DNA of 64,000 nt, from contig NZ_JANRMI010000001.1 in NCBI RefSeq assembly GCF_029531655.1, positions 310,001-374,000 of the forward strand. The letters run 5' to 3'. Position 1 is the stretch's first letter; each line of letters begins with the position of its first letter. The notes under the pieces are model-generated. The model saw nothing but the letters and a program-made list of their open reading frames with translations, was not told the origin of the DNA and searched no databases. This DNA is from Bdellovibrio svalbardensis (GTDB lineage: Bacteria; Bdellovibrionota; Bdellovibrionia; Bdellovibrionales; Bdellovibrionaceae). A program made the translations under genes and the position numbers. Shown in pieces: positions 8,300 to 16,316 of the stretch.

Positions 8300-8512
8300 A
8301 TGGCAAAGCCCGAAAGTGAAAAGAAAGTCGCGCTTGAGAAGTTGGTCGATGAGCTGATGAAAGATCAGCCGAGTCGCCAGACGATCAAGAAGCTCACTTC
8401 TGAACTGGGGATGGCTTATTCTATTGATCCATTGACTCAAATGAATACAGTTTTGCAGTCCATGAATTCAGTCCTTCTTCCTTCCAACAGACGAAGAGAC
8501 TTAGAAAGATAG
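8300..8512 (+). CDS. Small hypothetical protein (70 aa), TadBC operon
   Basis: An unrecognised small soluble protein with a strong RBS (TGGAGG before ATG 8300), starting 27 bases after the TadC-like gene. It is highly charged and mostly helical by composition, with no signal peptide or cysteine. It ends six bases before the cystathionine beta-synthase start, so transcripts may run through from the Tad-like genes to sulfur metabolism. Confidence 0.7.
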   Translation: MAKPESEKKVALEKLVDELMKDQPSRQTIKKLTSELGMAYSIDPLTQMNTVLQSMNSVLLPSNRRRDLER

Positions 8513-8518
8513 TTTTTC

Positions 8519-9565
8519 ATGTCACATGTTCTAGATTCTATTTTGGAAACCGTTGGCGAGACCCCGATGGTGGCGCTTCACAACGTCGTTAAGGGTTCAA
8601 AACATAAATTTTTCGCCAAAATCGAATATTTTAATCCAGGCGGGAGCATTAAAGACCGCGTTGCCGTAAAAATCATCGAAGAAGCTGAAAAGCGCGGTGA
8701 GTTGAAACCCGGTGGAACTATTGTTGAGGCGACTTCTGGTAATACAGGTGTTGGATTGGCATTGGCGGCAGCAGTTAAAGGCTACAAATGCATTATCGTC
8801 ATGCCTCAAAAAATGAGCGAAGAGAAGCGTGCCCTTTTGCGTGCCTACGGGGCCCAGGTTGTGATCACTCCGATGGTTGATCCAGATCATCCAATGAGTC
8901 ACTACAATGTCTCTAAACGAATCGTCGCAGAAATCCCAGGCGGATTTTTAGCTAATCAGTTCTTCAATCCCGACAACGTAGCCCAACATTATCAAACGAC
9001 AGGTCCAGAAGTTTGGAAGCAAATGGATGGAAAGATCGACATGCTCGTGGCGGGTGCGGGTACTGGCGGAACACTTTCTGGTTGCGCCCAATATCTTAAA
9101 GAACACAAACCTAGCGTTAAAGTGGTCTGCGCGGACCCGGTCGGCAGCATTCTTTACGATTTGTACTACCATAAAAAGATCGTTGATCCTCCAGGTTCAT
9201 ATAAAGTCGAAGGCATTGGCGAGGACATGCTTCCTGGCAATGTTCACTTGGAGAAATATGACGGATTTGTCCGCGTGAATGACCAAGAGGCATTCGATAT
9301 GACTCGTCGATTGGTGGCTGAAGAGGGTCTTTTGGTCGGTCCATCCAGTGCAACTGCCTTGGTGGGAGCGATCAAGTTCTCTGAGAAGTTTGAAACGCCA
9401 CTAAATATCGTAGTGGTATTCGCAGATAGCGGCCGTCAGTATTTGAGCAAGGCATTTAACGATCAATGGATGGTTGAAAATGGTCTTCTGAAGGAAGAGC
9501 AGATCAAGGATTCATTCAATCGCGTGATCTCTGCTGAAGAAGCTTTGAAACAATATTCTAAGTAA
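8519..9565 (+). CDS. Cystathionine beta-synthase-type PLP enzyme
   Basis: A fold-type II PLP enzyme that joins serine (or O-acetylserine) with homocysteine or sulfide. The PLP lysine is Lys45 in PGGSIKDR, the phosphate/substrate loop is TSGNTG at 72-77, and the distal Gly-rich PLP loop is AGTGGT. The stretch VEGIGEDMLP is closer to cystathionine beta-synthases than to plain cysteine synthase. The next gene is a cystathionine gamma-lyase, so cystathionine formation is the best reading. The 348-residue protein lacks the N-terminal heme domain and the C-terminal CBS domains of animal enzymes. The start is six bases after the previous stop, with only a weak RBS. Confidence 0.85.
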   Translation: MSHVLDSILETVGETPMVALHNVVKGSKHKFFAKIEYFNPGGSIKDRVAVKIIEEAEKRGELKPGGTIVEATSGNTGVGLALAAAVKGYKCIIVMPQKMSEEKRALLRAYGAQVVITPMVDPDHPMSHYNVSKRIVAEIPGGFLANQFFNPDNVAQHYQTTGPEVWKQMDGKIDMLVAGAGTGGTLSGCAQYLKEHKPSVKVVCADPVGSILYDLYYHKKIVDPPGSYKVEGIGEDMLPGNVHLEKYDGFVRVNDQEAFDMTRRLVAEEGLLVGPSSATALVGAIKFSEKFETPLNIVVVFADSGRQYLSKAFNDQWMVENGLLKEEQIKDSFNRVISAEEALKQYSK

Positions 9566-9603
9566 AACAGGCGCTCCCAAGGAGCGGAAGTAACAGGTGT
9601 ATT

Positions 9604-10773
9604 ATGAAAAAAACAACTCAAGATCTCGGTTTCGCAACAAGAGCCATCCATGCAGGTCAGTCTCCTGATCCAACAACGGGAGCGATTATGACTCCTGTTT
9701 ATATGACCTCGACCTATGTACAAGAATCTCCAGGTGTTCATAAAGGGTGGGAGTATTCTCGTACCCATAACCCTACACGTCGCGCCTATGAAAATTGCAT
9801 GGCAAGTTTGGAAAACGGCAAATTTGGTTTTGCTTTTGCCTCAGGCTGTGCGGCCACAACGACGATCCTTCATATGTTGAAGGGTGGCGAGCATGTGATC
9901 GCGATGGATGATATGTACGGCGGCACATTCCGTTTGTTTGATAAAATCCTCAGACACGATGGCATGGAGTTTTCTTTCGTTGATTTGACGAAGTTTGAGA
10001 ATTTTGAAAAGGCTATCAAACCAAATACGAAACTGGTTTGGTTGGAAACTCCGACAAATCCGACTTTGAAATTGGTCGATATCAAAAAAATCGCAGCTTT
10101 GGCGAAATCAAAAGGGATTTTGGTGGCCGTAGATAATACGTTCATGAGCCCTTACTTCCAAAAACCATTGGATTTGGGTGCGGATATCGTGGTTCATTCT
10201 GCGACAAAATATATTGGCGGCCATAGTGATGTGGTTGGCGGCATCGCGGTGACTTCTCGTGAAGATATCGCTGAAAAATTGCAGTTCTTGACCAACTCCA
10301 TGGGGGGCATTCAAGCTCCGTTCGATGCTTTCTTGTGCTTGAGAAGTTTGAAAACTTTGCCTCTTCGTATGAAGGCTCATCAGGAAAATGCGATGGCCGT
10401 GGCGAAATTCTTGGAGTCGCACCCGAAAGTGGAAAAAGTGATCTATCCAGGCTTGGCGAGTCACCCCCAGCATGCTTTGGCTAAAGAGCAAATGTCTGGT
10501 TTTGGCGGCATGATCACGTTCTATATCAAGGGGGGCATGGATTCTGCCCGTAAATTCCTTGAAAACGTGAGTGTTTTTGCCCTGGCTGAGAGCTTAGGTG
10601 GTGTTGAGAGCTTGATTGAGCACCCGGCAATTATGACGCACGCCTCCGTTCCTCCTGAAAACCGCAAGGCTCTAGGGATCGATGATTCTTTGATCCGCCT
10701 CTCTGTAGGGGTGGAAGATCTTCAAGATCTTCTAAATGATCTAAAATCTGCCTTTGATAAAGCCACTGTTTGA
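9604..10773 (+). CDS. Cystathionine gamma-lyase / Cys-Met metabolism PLP enzyme
   Basis: A 389-residue member of the Cys/Met metabolism PLP family. The PLP lysine is in HSATKYIGGHSD (about residue 204). YSRTHNPTR near residue 51 contacts the PLP phosphate of the neighbouring subunit, and TPTNPTLKL contains the cofactor-binding Asn region. Next to a cystathionine beta-synthase it most likely cleaves cystathionine to cysteine, 2-oxobutyrate and ammonia, completing reverse transsulfuration. Cystathionine gamma-synthase or another lyase of the same family cannot be excluded from sequence alone. The gap to the upstream gene is 38 bases. Confidence 0.85.
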   Translation: MKKTTQDLGFATRAIHAGQSPDPTTGAIMTPVYMTSTYVQESPGVHKGWEYSRTHNPTRRAYENCMASLENGKFGFAFASGCAATTTILHMLKGGEHVIAMDDMYGGTFRLFDKILRHDGMEFSFVDLTKFENFEKAIKPNTKLVWLETPTNPTLKLVDIKKIAALAKSKGILVAVDNTFMSPYFQKPLDLGADIVVHSATKYIGGHSDVVGGIAVTSREDIAEKLQFLTNSMGGIQAPFDAFLCLRSLKTLPLRMKAHQENAMAVAKFLESHPKVEKVIYPGLASHPQHALAKEQMSGFGGMITFYIKGGMDSARKFLENVSVFALAESLGGVESLIEHPAIMTHASVPPENRKALGIDDSLIRLSVGVEDLQDLLNDLKSAFDKATV

Positions 10774-10798
10774 TTGCAAGGCTATTCTGCCTTTGCTG

Positions 10799-10827
10799 TT
10801 GACATCATAGGGGCCAAAAGATAAACA
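10799..10827 (+). promoter_or_regulatory. Probable sigma70-type promoter of tRNA-Phe
   Basis: A perfect -35 hexamer TTGACA (10799-10804), a 17-base spacer and a partial -10 TAAACA (10822-10827). Transcription would begin close to 10835, just upstream of the tRNA at 10854. Confidence 0.6.
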
Positions 10828-10853
10828 TTTGGTCTCTTTGCACAACAAAGAAT

Positions 10854-10929
10854 GCCCTGGTAGCTCAGTCGGTAGAGCAGAGGATTGAAAATCCTTGTGT
10901 CGGCGGTTCAATTCCGTCTCAGGGCACCA
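10854..10929 (+). tRNA. tRNA-Phe (GAA), CCA encoded
   Basis: A 76-base cloverleaf. Acceptor arm GCCCTGG pairs with TCAGGGC with one G-U; the discriminator is A and the CCA is encoded. The D-arm is TAGCTCAGTCGGTAGAGCA, the anticodon loop is TTGAAAA with GAA at 34-36, and the T-loop is GTTCAATTC. It has its own promoter-like site and is followed by a terminator. Confidence 0.97.
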
Positions 10930-10943
10930 TTTTTCTAATAAAA

Positions 10944-10969
10944 AACCCGCCACAAGCGGGATTTTTTTT
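10944..10969 (+). terminator. Terminator after tRNA-Phe
   Basis: CCCGC (10946-10950) and GCGGG (10956-10960) with loop CACAA, followed by eight T. Confidence 0.92.
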
Positions 10970-10982
10970 GCCTAAAATCCAA

Positions 10983-11020
10983 AAAATAAAACCCACATCC
11001 CATGAAGATGTGGGTTTTTT
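10983..11020. terminator. Bidirectional terminator between tRNA-Phe and the 161-aa gene
   Basis: ACCCACATC (10991-10999) pairs with GATGTGGGT (11007-11015). T runs lie on both strands (TTTTTT after the stem on plus, A-rich tract before it for minus). It closes the converging minus-strand gene ending at 11054 and backs up the tRNA terminator. Confidence 0.9.
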
Positions 11021-11053
11021 ATTTGCGGGAAGGGCTGCTATCACAAATTTGGT

Positions 11054-11539
11054 CTAATTCGGCATGGGCTCTTCATCGTGACAATTTGGAACAGTGTACG
11101 GCTTCTTGAACCAAAGATACTCACGCTGTTCTTTGAGAGTTGTCTTGTACACATTAACCAGGACCGTGAGGGGATATTCACCAGCGACCACATGAGGTGT
11201 GCAAACCGTTCTTTCATGAGTTTGATCGCATTGATCTTGTTGGAGTGAATATCTGATTGGGGTCGAAAGGAGCTCGTGACCTACGACAACAAATTTTGTT
11301 GGACCATGGTTGCCGACCCGAGTTTCAACGATATCGACAGGTTTCTTTGTTCTGAGCATGTCACCGCTTTTACAAACAAAAGTATAGTCAATTGAGCGGC
11401 CCATATAAACCGTTGGAGCAGCAATTCGGTAAGGCCCTCTTGCAGCAAAGATTTCCTCCCAAGAAGAGTTGGGATTGATGGAGGCGAACACAGACGACGC
11501 CATTAAAAGCATAGTGATTGAAAGCAAAAGTGATTTCAT
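11054..11539 (-). CDS. Exported hypothetical protein, 161 aa
   Basis: The family is not recognised. It has a clear signal peptide (MKSLLLSITMLLMASSVFAS, cleavage near residue 19), then a soluble beta-rich domain of about 140 residues with four cysteines, in VCKSG, DQCDQ, RTVCTPH and PNCHD, which could form two disulfides. This fits a periplasmic or secreted protein. It stands alone with a terminator downstream and a 170-base gap upstream that shows no further gene. Confidence 0.78.
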   Translation of the reverse strand: MKSLLLSITMLLMASSVFASINPNSSWEEIFAARGPYRIAAPTVYMGRSIDYTFVCKSGDMLRTKKPVDIVETRVGNHGPTKFVVVGHELLSTPIRYSLQQDQCDQTHERTVCTPHVVAGEYPLTVLVNVYKTTLKEQREYLWFKKPYTVPNCHDEEPMPN

Positions 11540-11709
11540 TTTACAAATTCTCCTAAAGTTTATTTAAAATATTTATGGAAGCAGTTCATAGTATTCTCTG
11601 AGCTCAAAGAGATGACTTAAGCTGCATTGGGTGCTGGGGCTTGTACAAGTTACCAGTCGGTAAAAAGTGTACTGACTGTTCCAAGAGTTTTCAGAATGAT
11701 TTCTAGTGA

Positions 11710-12288
11710 CTACTTTTTAGAGACATAGACGTTGTCGGCAATATAGAAACGCAAGGGCCAAGCAGCGGCTTCGCCTGCATAATCGACGCCGATGCGGGGA
11801 CGAGCAATGATGTTCTTTGCAGAGACTTTGAAATTATCATCACTCACAAAGAGGGGCGATTTTTTCTTCCACAGGCAAACGCCATCGAGAGCTTTGGTGA
11901 TGTGATAGTGCTTACAAAGTTTCCCCGGACCATTGGTTTTAATGTTCTTCTTTTTGATGTCAGGATCTGAGGGAAGGGGCTCGAGGCCACGAATGAGAAC
12001 GGCCTCGGGATGTTCACTGGTGCGTGTGACGAAGTTCAGACAAAAATACATTCCATAAATCATATAGACATAAGAATGACCGCCATCCATATACATGGAC
12101 TTGGTACGGGGAGTTTTTTTATTCCCAAAAGTATGACAGGCGGGATCGATCACTCCAAGATAAGCTTCAGTTTCGACGATGCGTGCGCGAAACTCCTGAC
12201 CAGTTGTTTGGATATGCAGAACTTTCCCCAGCAGTGATTTGGCCACTGAGGTGGTGTCGTTAAAATAAAATTCTTGGGGAAGGATCAT
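11710..12288 (-). CDS. mpg: DNA-3-methyladenine glycosylase (AAG/MPG type)
   Basis: A base-excision repair enzyme that removes alkylated and deaminated purines. The 192-residue protein has the AAG family order: ARIVETEAYLG (catalytic Glu region, about residues 35-45), DPACHTFGNKKTPRTKSMY, then SYVYMIYGMYFCLNFVT and AVLIRGLEPL. Length is normal for bacterial AAG proteins. The start ATG overlaps the stop of pgeF (ATGA at 12285-12288), so it ends a co-translated chain of minus-strand genes. Confidence 0.93.
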   Translation of the reverse strand: MILPQEFYFNDTTSVAKSLLGKVLHIQTTGQEFRARIVETEAYLGVIDPACHTFGNKKTPRTKSMYMDGGHSYVYMIYGMYFCLNFVTRTSEHPEAVLIRGLEPLPSDPDIKKKNIKTNGPGKLCKHYHITKALDGVCLWKKKSPLFVSDDNFKVSAKNIIARPRIGVDYAGEAAAWPLRFYIADNVYVSKK

Positions 12289-12995
12289 GGGTTTTGACAG
12301 ATGAAACTGATCTGTCGACCCGCTTTTTCTTTGTCTCGTCGGTGGGAATGAAAGTCCTGATTACTAAAGGTATCGATATGTAAATCAAAGACGCGCTCGG
12401 CCTCAATTCCTTTGGATTGTAATTGTGCTTTCACAACCTGATTCAAATCCAGCAGGCATTTTTGATCTGATATTTTTTCAACGAAAAGTGATCGCTGTGC
12501 TTCAGTTAAGGTGCCGAGACTGGTCAAAATTTGATCGCGAACATCGTTACCAACTTCAAAACTTTTCTTTTGAATATGGGGGCCGATCACCACGTCGAGC
12601 TCTTGAGCCTTGGCTCCCTGTGAAATCAGCGAATCAATGGTCTTCATGAGGATCTTGTTGGCAACACCTCGCCAACCCGCATGAACACCGGCAATCAAGC
12701 CCGTCGGTTGGTGATACAAGAAAGCGGGGACGCAATCTGCGGTGATCACACAAAGAGCTAAGTTTTTTGAGCGAGTGTAGTGGGAGTCCGCAATAACCTG
12801 ATAATCAAGTGAGGTGTCTTTTGATTCCACAACAGCGTCGCTGTGAATTTGTTTTACCCGAGTGAAATCAAAATGCGGATACGCGGCTTTCAAATTCGGA
12901 AGTTGTGATTCAACTCCACCAAAAAGCATTGTCAGGTGGGGGGTGCGAATCTCATAACCAAAGGGAGTCTGCTGGAGATTCACAATAAACCCCAT
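12285..12995 (-). CDS. pgeF: PgeF/YfiH-family protein (laccase domain, peptidoglycan editing factor)
   Basis: A member of the YfiH/DUF152 multicopper-fold family. In E. coli the protein removes peptides carrying L-Ser in place of L-Ala from UDP-MurNAc; relatives have purine nucleoside phosphorylase activity. The metal/active-site residues are present: His in VKQIHSDAV, Cys in ITADCVPAF and His in GVHAGWRGVA. It is 236 residues long, starts at ATG 12995 overlapping the end of rluD, and is followed by mpg. The rluD-pgeF order is widespread among bacteria. Confidence 0.9.
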   Translation of the reverse strand: MGFIVNLQQTPFGYEIRTPHLTMLFGGVESQLPNLKAAYPHFDFTRVKQIHSDAVVESKDTSLDYQVIADSHYTRSKNLALCVITADCVPAFLYHQPTGLIAGVHAGWRGVANKILMKTIDSLISQGAKAQELDVVIGPHIQKKSFEVGNDVRDQILTSLGTLTEAQRSLFVEKISDQKCLLDLNQVVKAQLQSKGIEAERVFDLHIDTFSNQDFHSHRRDKEKAGRQISFICQNP

Positions 12996-13990
12996 TTTTT
13001 AATAAGACTTAAAATATCCTCGGGCCAATCCTGTTGAAAGAACATCTGCTCGCCGGTTTTAGGATGAGTAAAACCCAGTTCCGCCGCGTGAAGCAGAAAG
13101 CGTGGCAGTTTTCTAAGATCTTCCTGAATGCCTTTTTGTTCAATGGTTCTGATTTTTTTATCAGCGCCATACAGAACATCTCCTGCGATCGGCAGTGCAT
13201 TCTCTGACAGATGCACGCGAATTTGGTGAGTGCGACCTGTTTCAAGTTTCAATTTCAGGTAAGTCAGTCCACTTTTTCGCGCAAGAACGTCGTAGTGAGT
13301 AACCGCCCACTTTCCAATCAAAGGTGGCTCCTCTTGATCGATTAATGGCTGGCGATCTTCGCCGATCACAGAGGCATAACGTTTTCGATCCACCGGATGC
13401 CGGGCCAAATAGCTTTTGATCGTACCGCTTAAAGTTCGAGCTGTTCCAATGGCGACCGCATAGTAAATGCGATGAGTGCTGCGTTCTTTGAACTGGCTGG
13501 TTAAAGATTCATGAGCCTTATCGTTCTTGGCGACGACAATGATTCCGCTGGTTTCTTTATCCAAACGGTGAACGATACCAGGTCGTTCTTCACCAAATTT
13601 CATGGAGAGATCATCAGTATGGGAAATCAGCGCATTCACCAGGGTGTCGTGCGCGTGCCCAGCGGCGGGGTGGACAACCAAGCCCGCAGGTTTATTGATC
13701 ACGATGACATCTTCATCTTCAAAAAGAACATCCAACTTTAGATCATAGGGCTGGAGCTCCGTCGGCGTCGGTTCTGGAAGATTGATTTGGATTTGATCGC
13801 CAAGCTTTACTTTTGCGGAGGCCTTTTCGACTTTGCCGTTCAAGAGAACCCGCGCATTATCAATAAGATGGGCAGCGCGAGATCTGTTTTCGATTTCTGG
13901 AATGAAAGCCAAAGCCTTATCAAGGCGAAGCCCAGCCATCTCTTCAGTAGCAGCTATATTTAAACTTTTCACGGGGGATTTATTTTCCAA
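12980..13990 (-). CDS. rluD: 23S rRNA pseudouridine synthase, RluD type
   Basis: Isomerises uridines in 23S rRNA (helix 69 for RluD) to pseudouridine. The 336-residue protein has an N-terminal S4 RNA-binding domain (about residues 15-75) and the catalytic motif HRLDKETSG (about residue 140), with the catalytic Asp. RTHQIRVH is found near residue 255. Start ATG 13990 overlaps the end of the J-like gene by 11 bases. The neighbouring pgeF is the usual partner. Confidence 0.93.
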   Translation of the reverse strand: MENKSPVKSLNIAATEEMAGLRLDKALAFIPEIENRSRAAHLIDNARVLLNGKVEKASAKVKLGDQIQINLPEPTPTELQPYDLKLDVLFEDEDVIVINKPAGLVVHPAAGHAHDTLVNALISHTDDLSMKFGEERPGIVHRLDKETSGIIVVAKNDKAHESLTSQFKERSTHRIYYAVAIGTARTLSGTIKSYLARHPVDRKRYASVIGEDRQPLIDQEEPPLIGKWAVTHYDVLARKSGLTYLKLKLETGRTHQIRVHLSENALPIAGDVLYGADKKIRTIEQKGIQEDLRKLPRFLLHAAELGFTHPKTGEQMFFQQDWPEDILSLIKKWGLL

Positions 13991-14606
13991 GTGAGGCTTT
14001 GAAAATCTTCATGTAAGAGTCAGCGACTTTCTTGTCGTCCAGACCCAAAGCACGAGCGATTTGCACAACGTATCCACGTACGAAGACAACCGCCGGAAGA
14101 TTTCCTGGTTCTACTTTCTCAATTGCAGTGACATACCAAGAATTGATCTTGGTGATTTCACTCATGCGTTCCACAGAGATTTGCTTGTACTCGCGAACTT
14201 TCTTTAGATAGTCGCCAGTCCAATTATCTTGAGCCTGAATTTCTTTTTCGAAAGCAGGATCCTTCTTGTAAGCAGCTTCCTTTTTCTCCGTTTTTGAATC
14301 CGGATAAACTTGTTTGCTGGCTTCTACGATAGAATGATAAGTCAGGTCGTTTAAAGAGGCACGACCGCTCAACAATCTTTGATCATAGATGTTGCGAAGG
14401 ATTTTGTTGCCAAGGACTTGATAGGCTTCCTCGATCATAACCAGAAGCTCACGAGCCTCTTGTTCAGAGAAGATTGTATAGATCGCAGGGTTGTCGCCAG
14501 AGTATGTATTGCGGGCGCGCTCATAGGCCGCACTCACCTCGTGTTGAGGTGCTGCTGACGTGAGTTCTAGAAGTTCGTAATAGTTATATCGCGCTGTCGC
14601 TTGCAT
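13980..14606 (-). CDS. Degenerate J-domain + RodZ-type HTH protein
   Basis: A 208-residue soluble protein of unusual make-up. Residues 1-75 follow a J-domain pattern (YYELLEL at the start, AYQVLGNKILRNIYDQRL at the end), but the HPD tripeptide that stimulates DnaK is missing; GDNP lies at that place. Residues about 130-205 look like the helix-turn-helix of RodZ: YLKKVREYKQISVERMSEIT then AIEKVEPGNLPAVVFVRGYV. No membrane helix is present, unlike RodZ. It lies directly downstream of a ParA/MinD ATPase (seven-base gap), so a role in positioning or morphology is plausible, but this is inference. Confidence 0.8.
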   Translation of the reverse strand: MQATARYNYYELLELTSAAPQHEVSAAYERARNTYSGDNPAIYTIFSEQEARELLVMIEEAYQVLGNKILRNIYDQRLLSGRASLNDLTYHSIVEASKQVYPDSKTEKKEAAYKKDPAFEKEIQAQDNWTGDYLKKVREYKQISVERMSEITKINSWYVTAIEKVEPGNLPAVVFVRGYVVQIARALGLDDKKVADSYMKIFKASLGK

Positions 14607-14612
14607 TGCCTA

Positions 14613-15593
14613 TTATACTACGGCGCGAAGTTCCTCAGGATCAATAAGTTGTTTGCAGGTAGCTAAAAATTGTCCCGCCAAAGGAGTGAAGGGTTGCGCT
14701 ACAAGTACATGCTCACGGCCCTTTACGGACTGCCACACTGCATTGTCGTAATCAATTCCGGCAACGTAATCCAGACCTAAGTCGTAGTATTTATTGCAGA
14801 CACTCTTCATTGAGTGACCTAATTCCGCATTCGCTTGGCTGCGAGACGAGTTCACAATCAAACGCACTGGCGAAGATGTGAGAGCTTCAAAGAAGTCATA
14901 GTGAAGACCTGTTTGGTCTTTGAGGTATGAACGGAAAGAGAAAGGTTTCGCCAATGTTCTTTGGCGGTGACTGCGCAGAGTGGAGATCATATCCCCATAA
15001 GCATCCGGAGTCGCATTTTGCTTTAAAGAATCGCAAACATAGGCTTCGATAAATCTGTAAGTCTTTTCGATGCTGGTTGGTTCTGGAGTCGTGACCAGGA
15101 ATTTTTCGTCGGCCGCTCTGAAAAGATTCAGATGTGGTTCCAAAGCCCCCGCACCCAAATCAACGATCACATAGTCGGCGCGCAAAGACTTCATTTGTGG
15201 AATCAGGTTTGAAATTTGATCCATTGTGAAATCGATGGGTGTCCAAGAATCCCAGAATCCCTGAATGTAGGACAGATTTGAAAACTGAGTTGGAATAACG
15301 ATGTCTTGAAGAGTTTTAACACCTTCAAAGAAATGGCGAATGTTCATGTGTGAAGGATTCACGCCGAGTGCCGTGTGAATATTGGCTCCGCTCAGATCAA
15401 GATCTACGATAACAACAGAGTGACCCAGTTTTGACAGAGTGATGCCAAGGCTTGATGAAACGAAGGTCTTCCCCACGCCACCTTTGCCGGAAGCGACAAC
15501 CCAAATTTTGGCATTGTGATCACCGTCAGACGAAGTTTTGAACGGTCGTACATTTTCGATGCAAAGCTCATTTTCAGCGTCAAAGTCTTCCAT
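14613..15593 (-). CDS. ParA/MinD-family P-loop ATPase
   Basis: A 326-residue deviant-Walker ATPase. SGKGGVGKTFVSSSLG near residue 36 has the signature Lys and Walker A, VVIVDLDLSGAN carries the A' aspartates, and DYVIVDLGAG is the Walker B region. A 30-residue N-terminal leader and an inserted arginine-rich region (LRSHRQRTLAKPFSF) set it apart from chromosomal ParA. The shape is nearest to MinD/FlhG-type spatial regulators. The J-like/RodZ-HTH gene follows, and tsaB and rseP lie upstream. Cargo (pole, flagellum, division site or motility complex) cannot be told from the sequence. Confidence 0.87.
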   Translation of the reverse strand: MEDFDAENELCIENVRPFKTSSDGDHNAKIWVVASGKGGVGKTFVSSSLGITLSKLGHSVVIVDLDLSGANIHTALGVNPSHMNIRHFFEGVKTLQDIVIPTQFSNLSYIQGFWDSWTPIDFTMDQISNLIPQMKSLRADYVIVDLGAGALEPHLNLFRAADEKFLVTTPEPTSIEKTYRFIEAYVCDSLKQNATPDAYGDMISTLRSHRQRTLAKPFSFRSYLKDQTGLHYDFFEALTSSPVRLIVNSSRSQANAELGHSMKSVCNKYYDLGLDYVAGIDYDNAVWQSVKGREHVLVAQPFTPLAGQFLATCKQLIDPEELRAVV

Positions 15594-15611
15594 GGCCGAT
15601 CCTCATTAAAT

Positions 15612-16316
15612 CTACTTGAGTGGAGAAATCAAAATACCTTTTTTTGTCTCTTCGGCTTCAGAGGCGCGAATATAAAGGGGAACAAACGATTTCCAGTCTA
15701 AAGTGTGTCCCTTTGATGCACGTCTTTCAGCCAGCAATCCCAAAGTTTTTGCATGAGGGTGGTCGGGGTAACTTGGGTCGCGTTGCATTTTTGCAGCTAG
15801 TTCAGTTGGAAAATATTCGTGATAGGTCTCCCAGCCATCGCCGACAACCAGGACGTCGCGGTCAATGTGCTTCGAGAGTTCACGCACCGGAATGGCTTCT
15901 GGACCTTTGATGTAAGTGGGTTCATCGCCACTCATATCGAACAGTCCAAGATAGACCATGTTTTTGTAAGCATTGATAATTGATAGAACCGGATACTTTG
16001 ATCCACGGGCTTGTTCAGCAAGCAGCACCAAAGAGTCGATAGTGACCAGTGGTTTGTTGAAGCTGTATGAGAAGGTCTTGCCTGCGTTTGCCGCCACACG
16101 AATGCCTGTGAAGCTGCCCGGCCCCTGGCCGACAGCAAAGGCATCAATGTCTTCCAATTTGAGGTTGGATCTTTTCAGGCACTCGTCCACGAAGGGACTG
16201 ATGATTTCGCTATGGGATTTTTGTCGCAGAGAAATTTCCTCTGCGACCACTTTTCCGTCAATCACAACCGCCACACCGCCAATTTGGGTGCTGGTTTCCA
16301 TAGCTAATATTTTCAT
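15612..16316 (-). CDS. tsaB: tRNA threonylcarbamoyladenosine biosynthesis protein TsaB
   Basis: Part of the TsaBDE complex that makes t6A37 on ANN-decoding tRNAs. The 234-residue protein starts KILAMETSTQIGGVAVV, an ASKHA fold opening, and has the family segment DAFAVGQGPGSFTGIRV near residue 60. It lacks the metal-binding HxxxH of TsaD, as expected for TsaB. Start ATG 16316 overlaps the stop of rseP (ATGA). Confidence 0.93.
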   Translation of the reverse strand: MKILAMETSTQIGGVAVVIDGKVVAEEISLRQKSHSEIISPFVDECLKRSNLKLEDIDAFAVGQGPGSFTGIRVAANAGKTFSYSFNKPLVTIDSLVLLAEQARGSKYPVLSIINAYKNMVYLGLFDMSGDEPTYIKGPEAIPVRELSKHIDRDVLVVGDGWETYHEYFPTELAAKMQRDPSYPDHPHAKTLGLLAERRASKGHTLDWKSFVPLYIRASEAEETKKGILISPLK

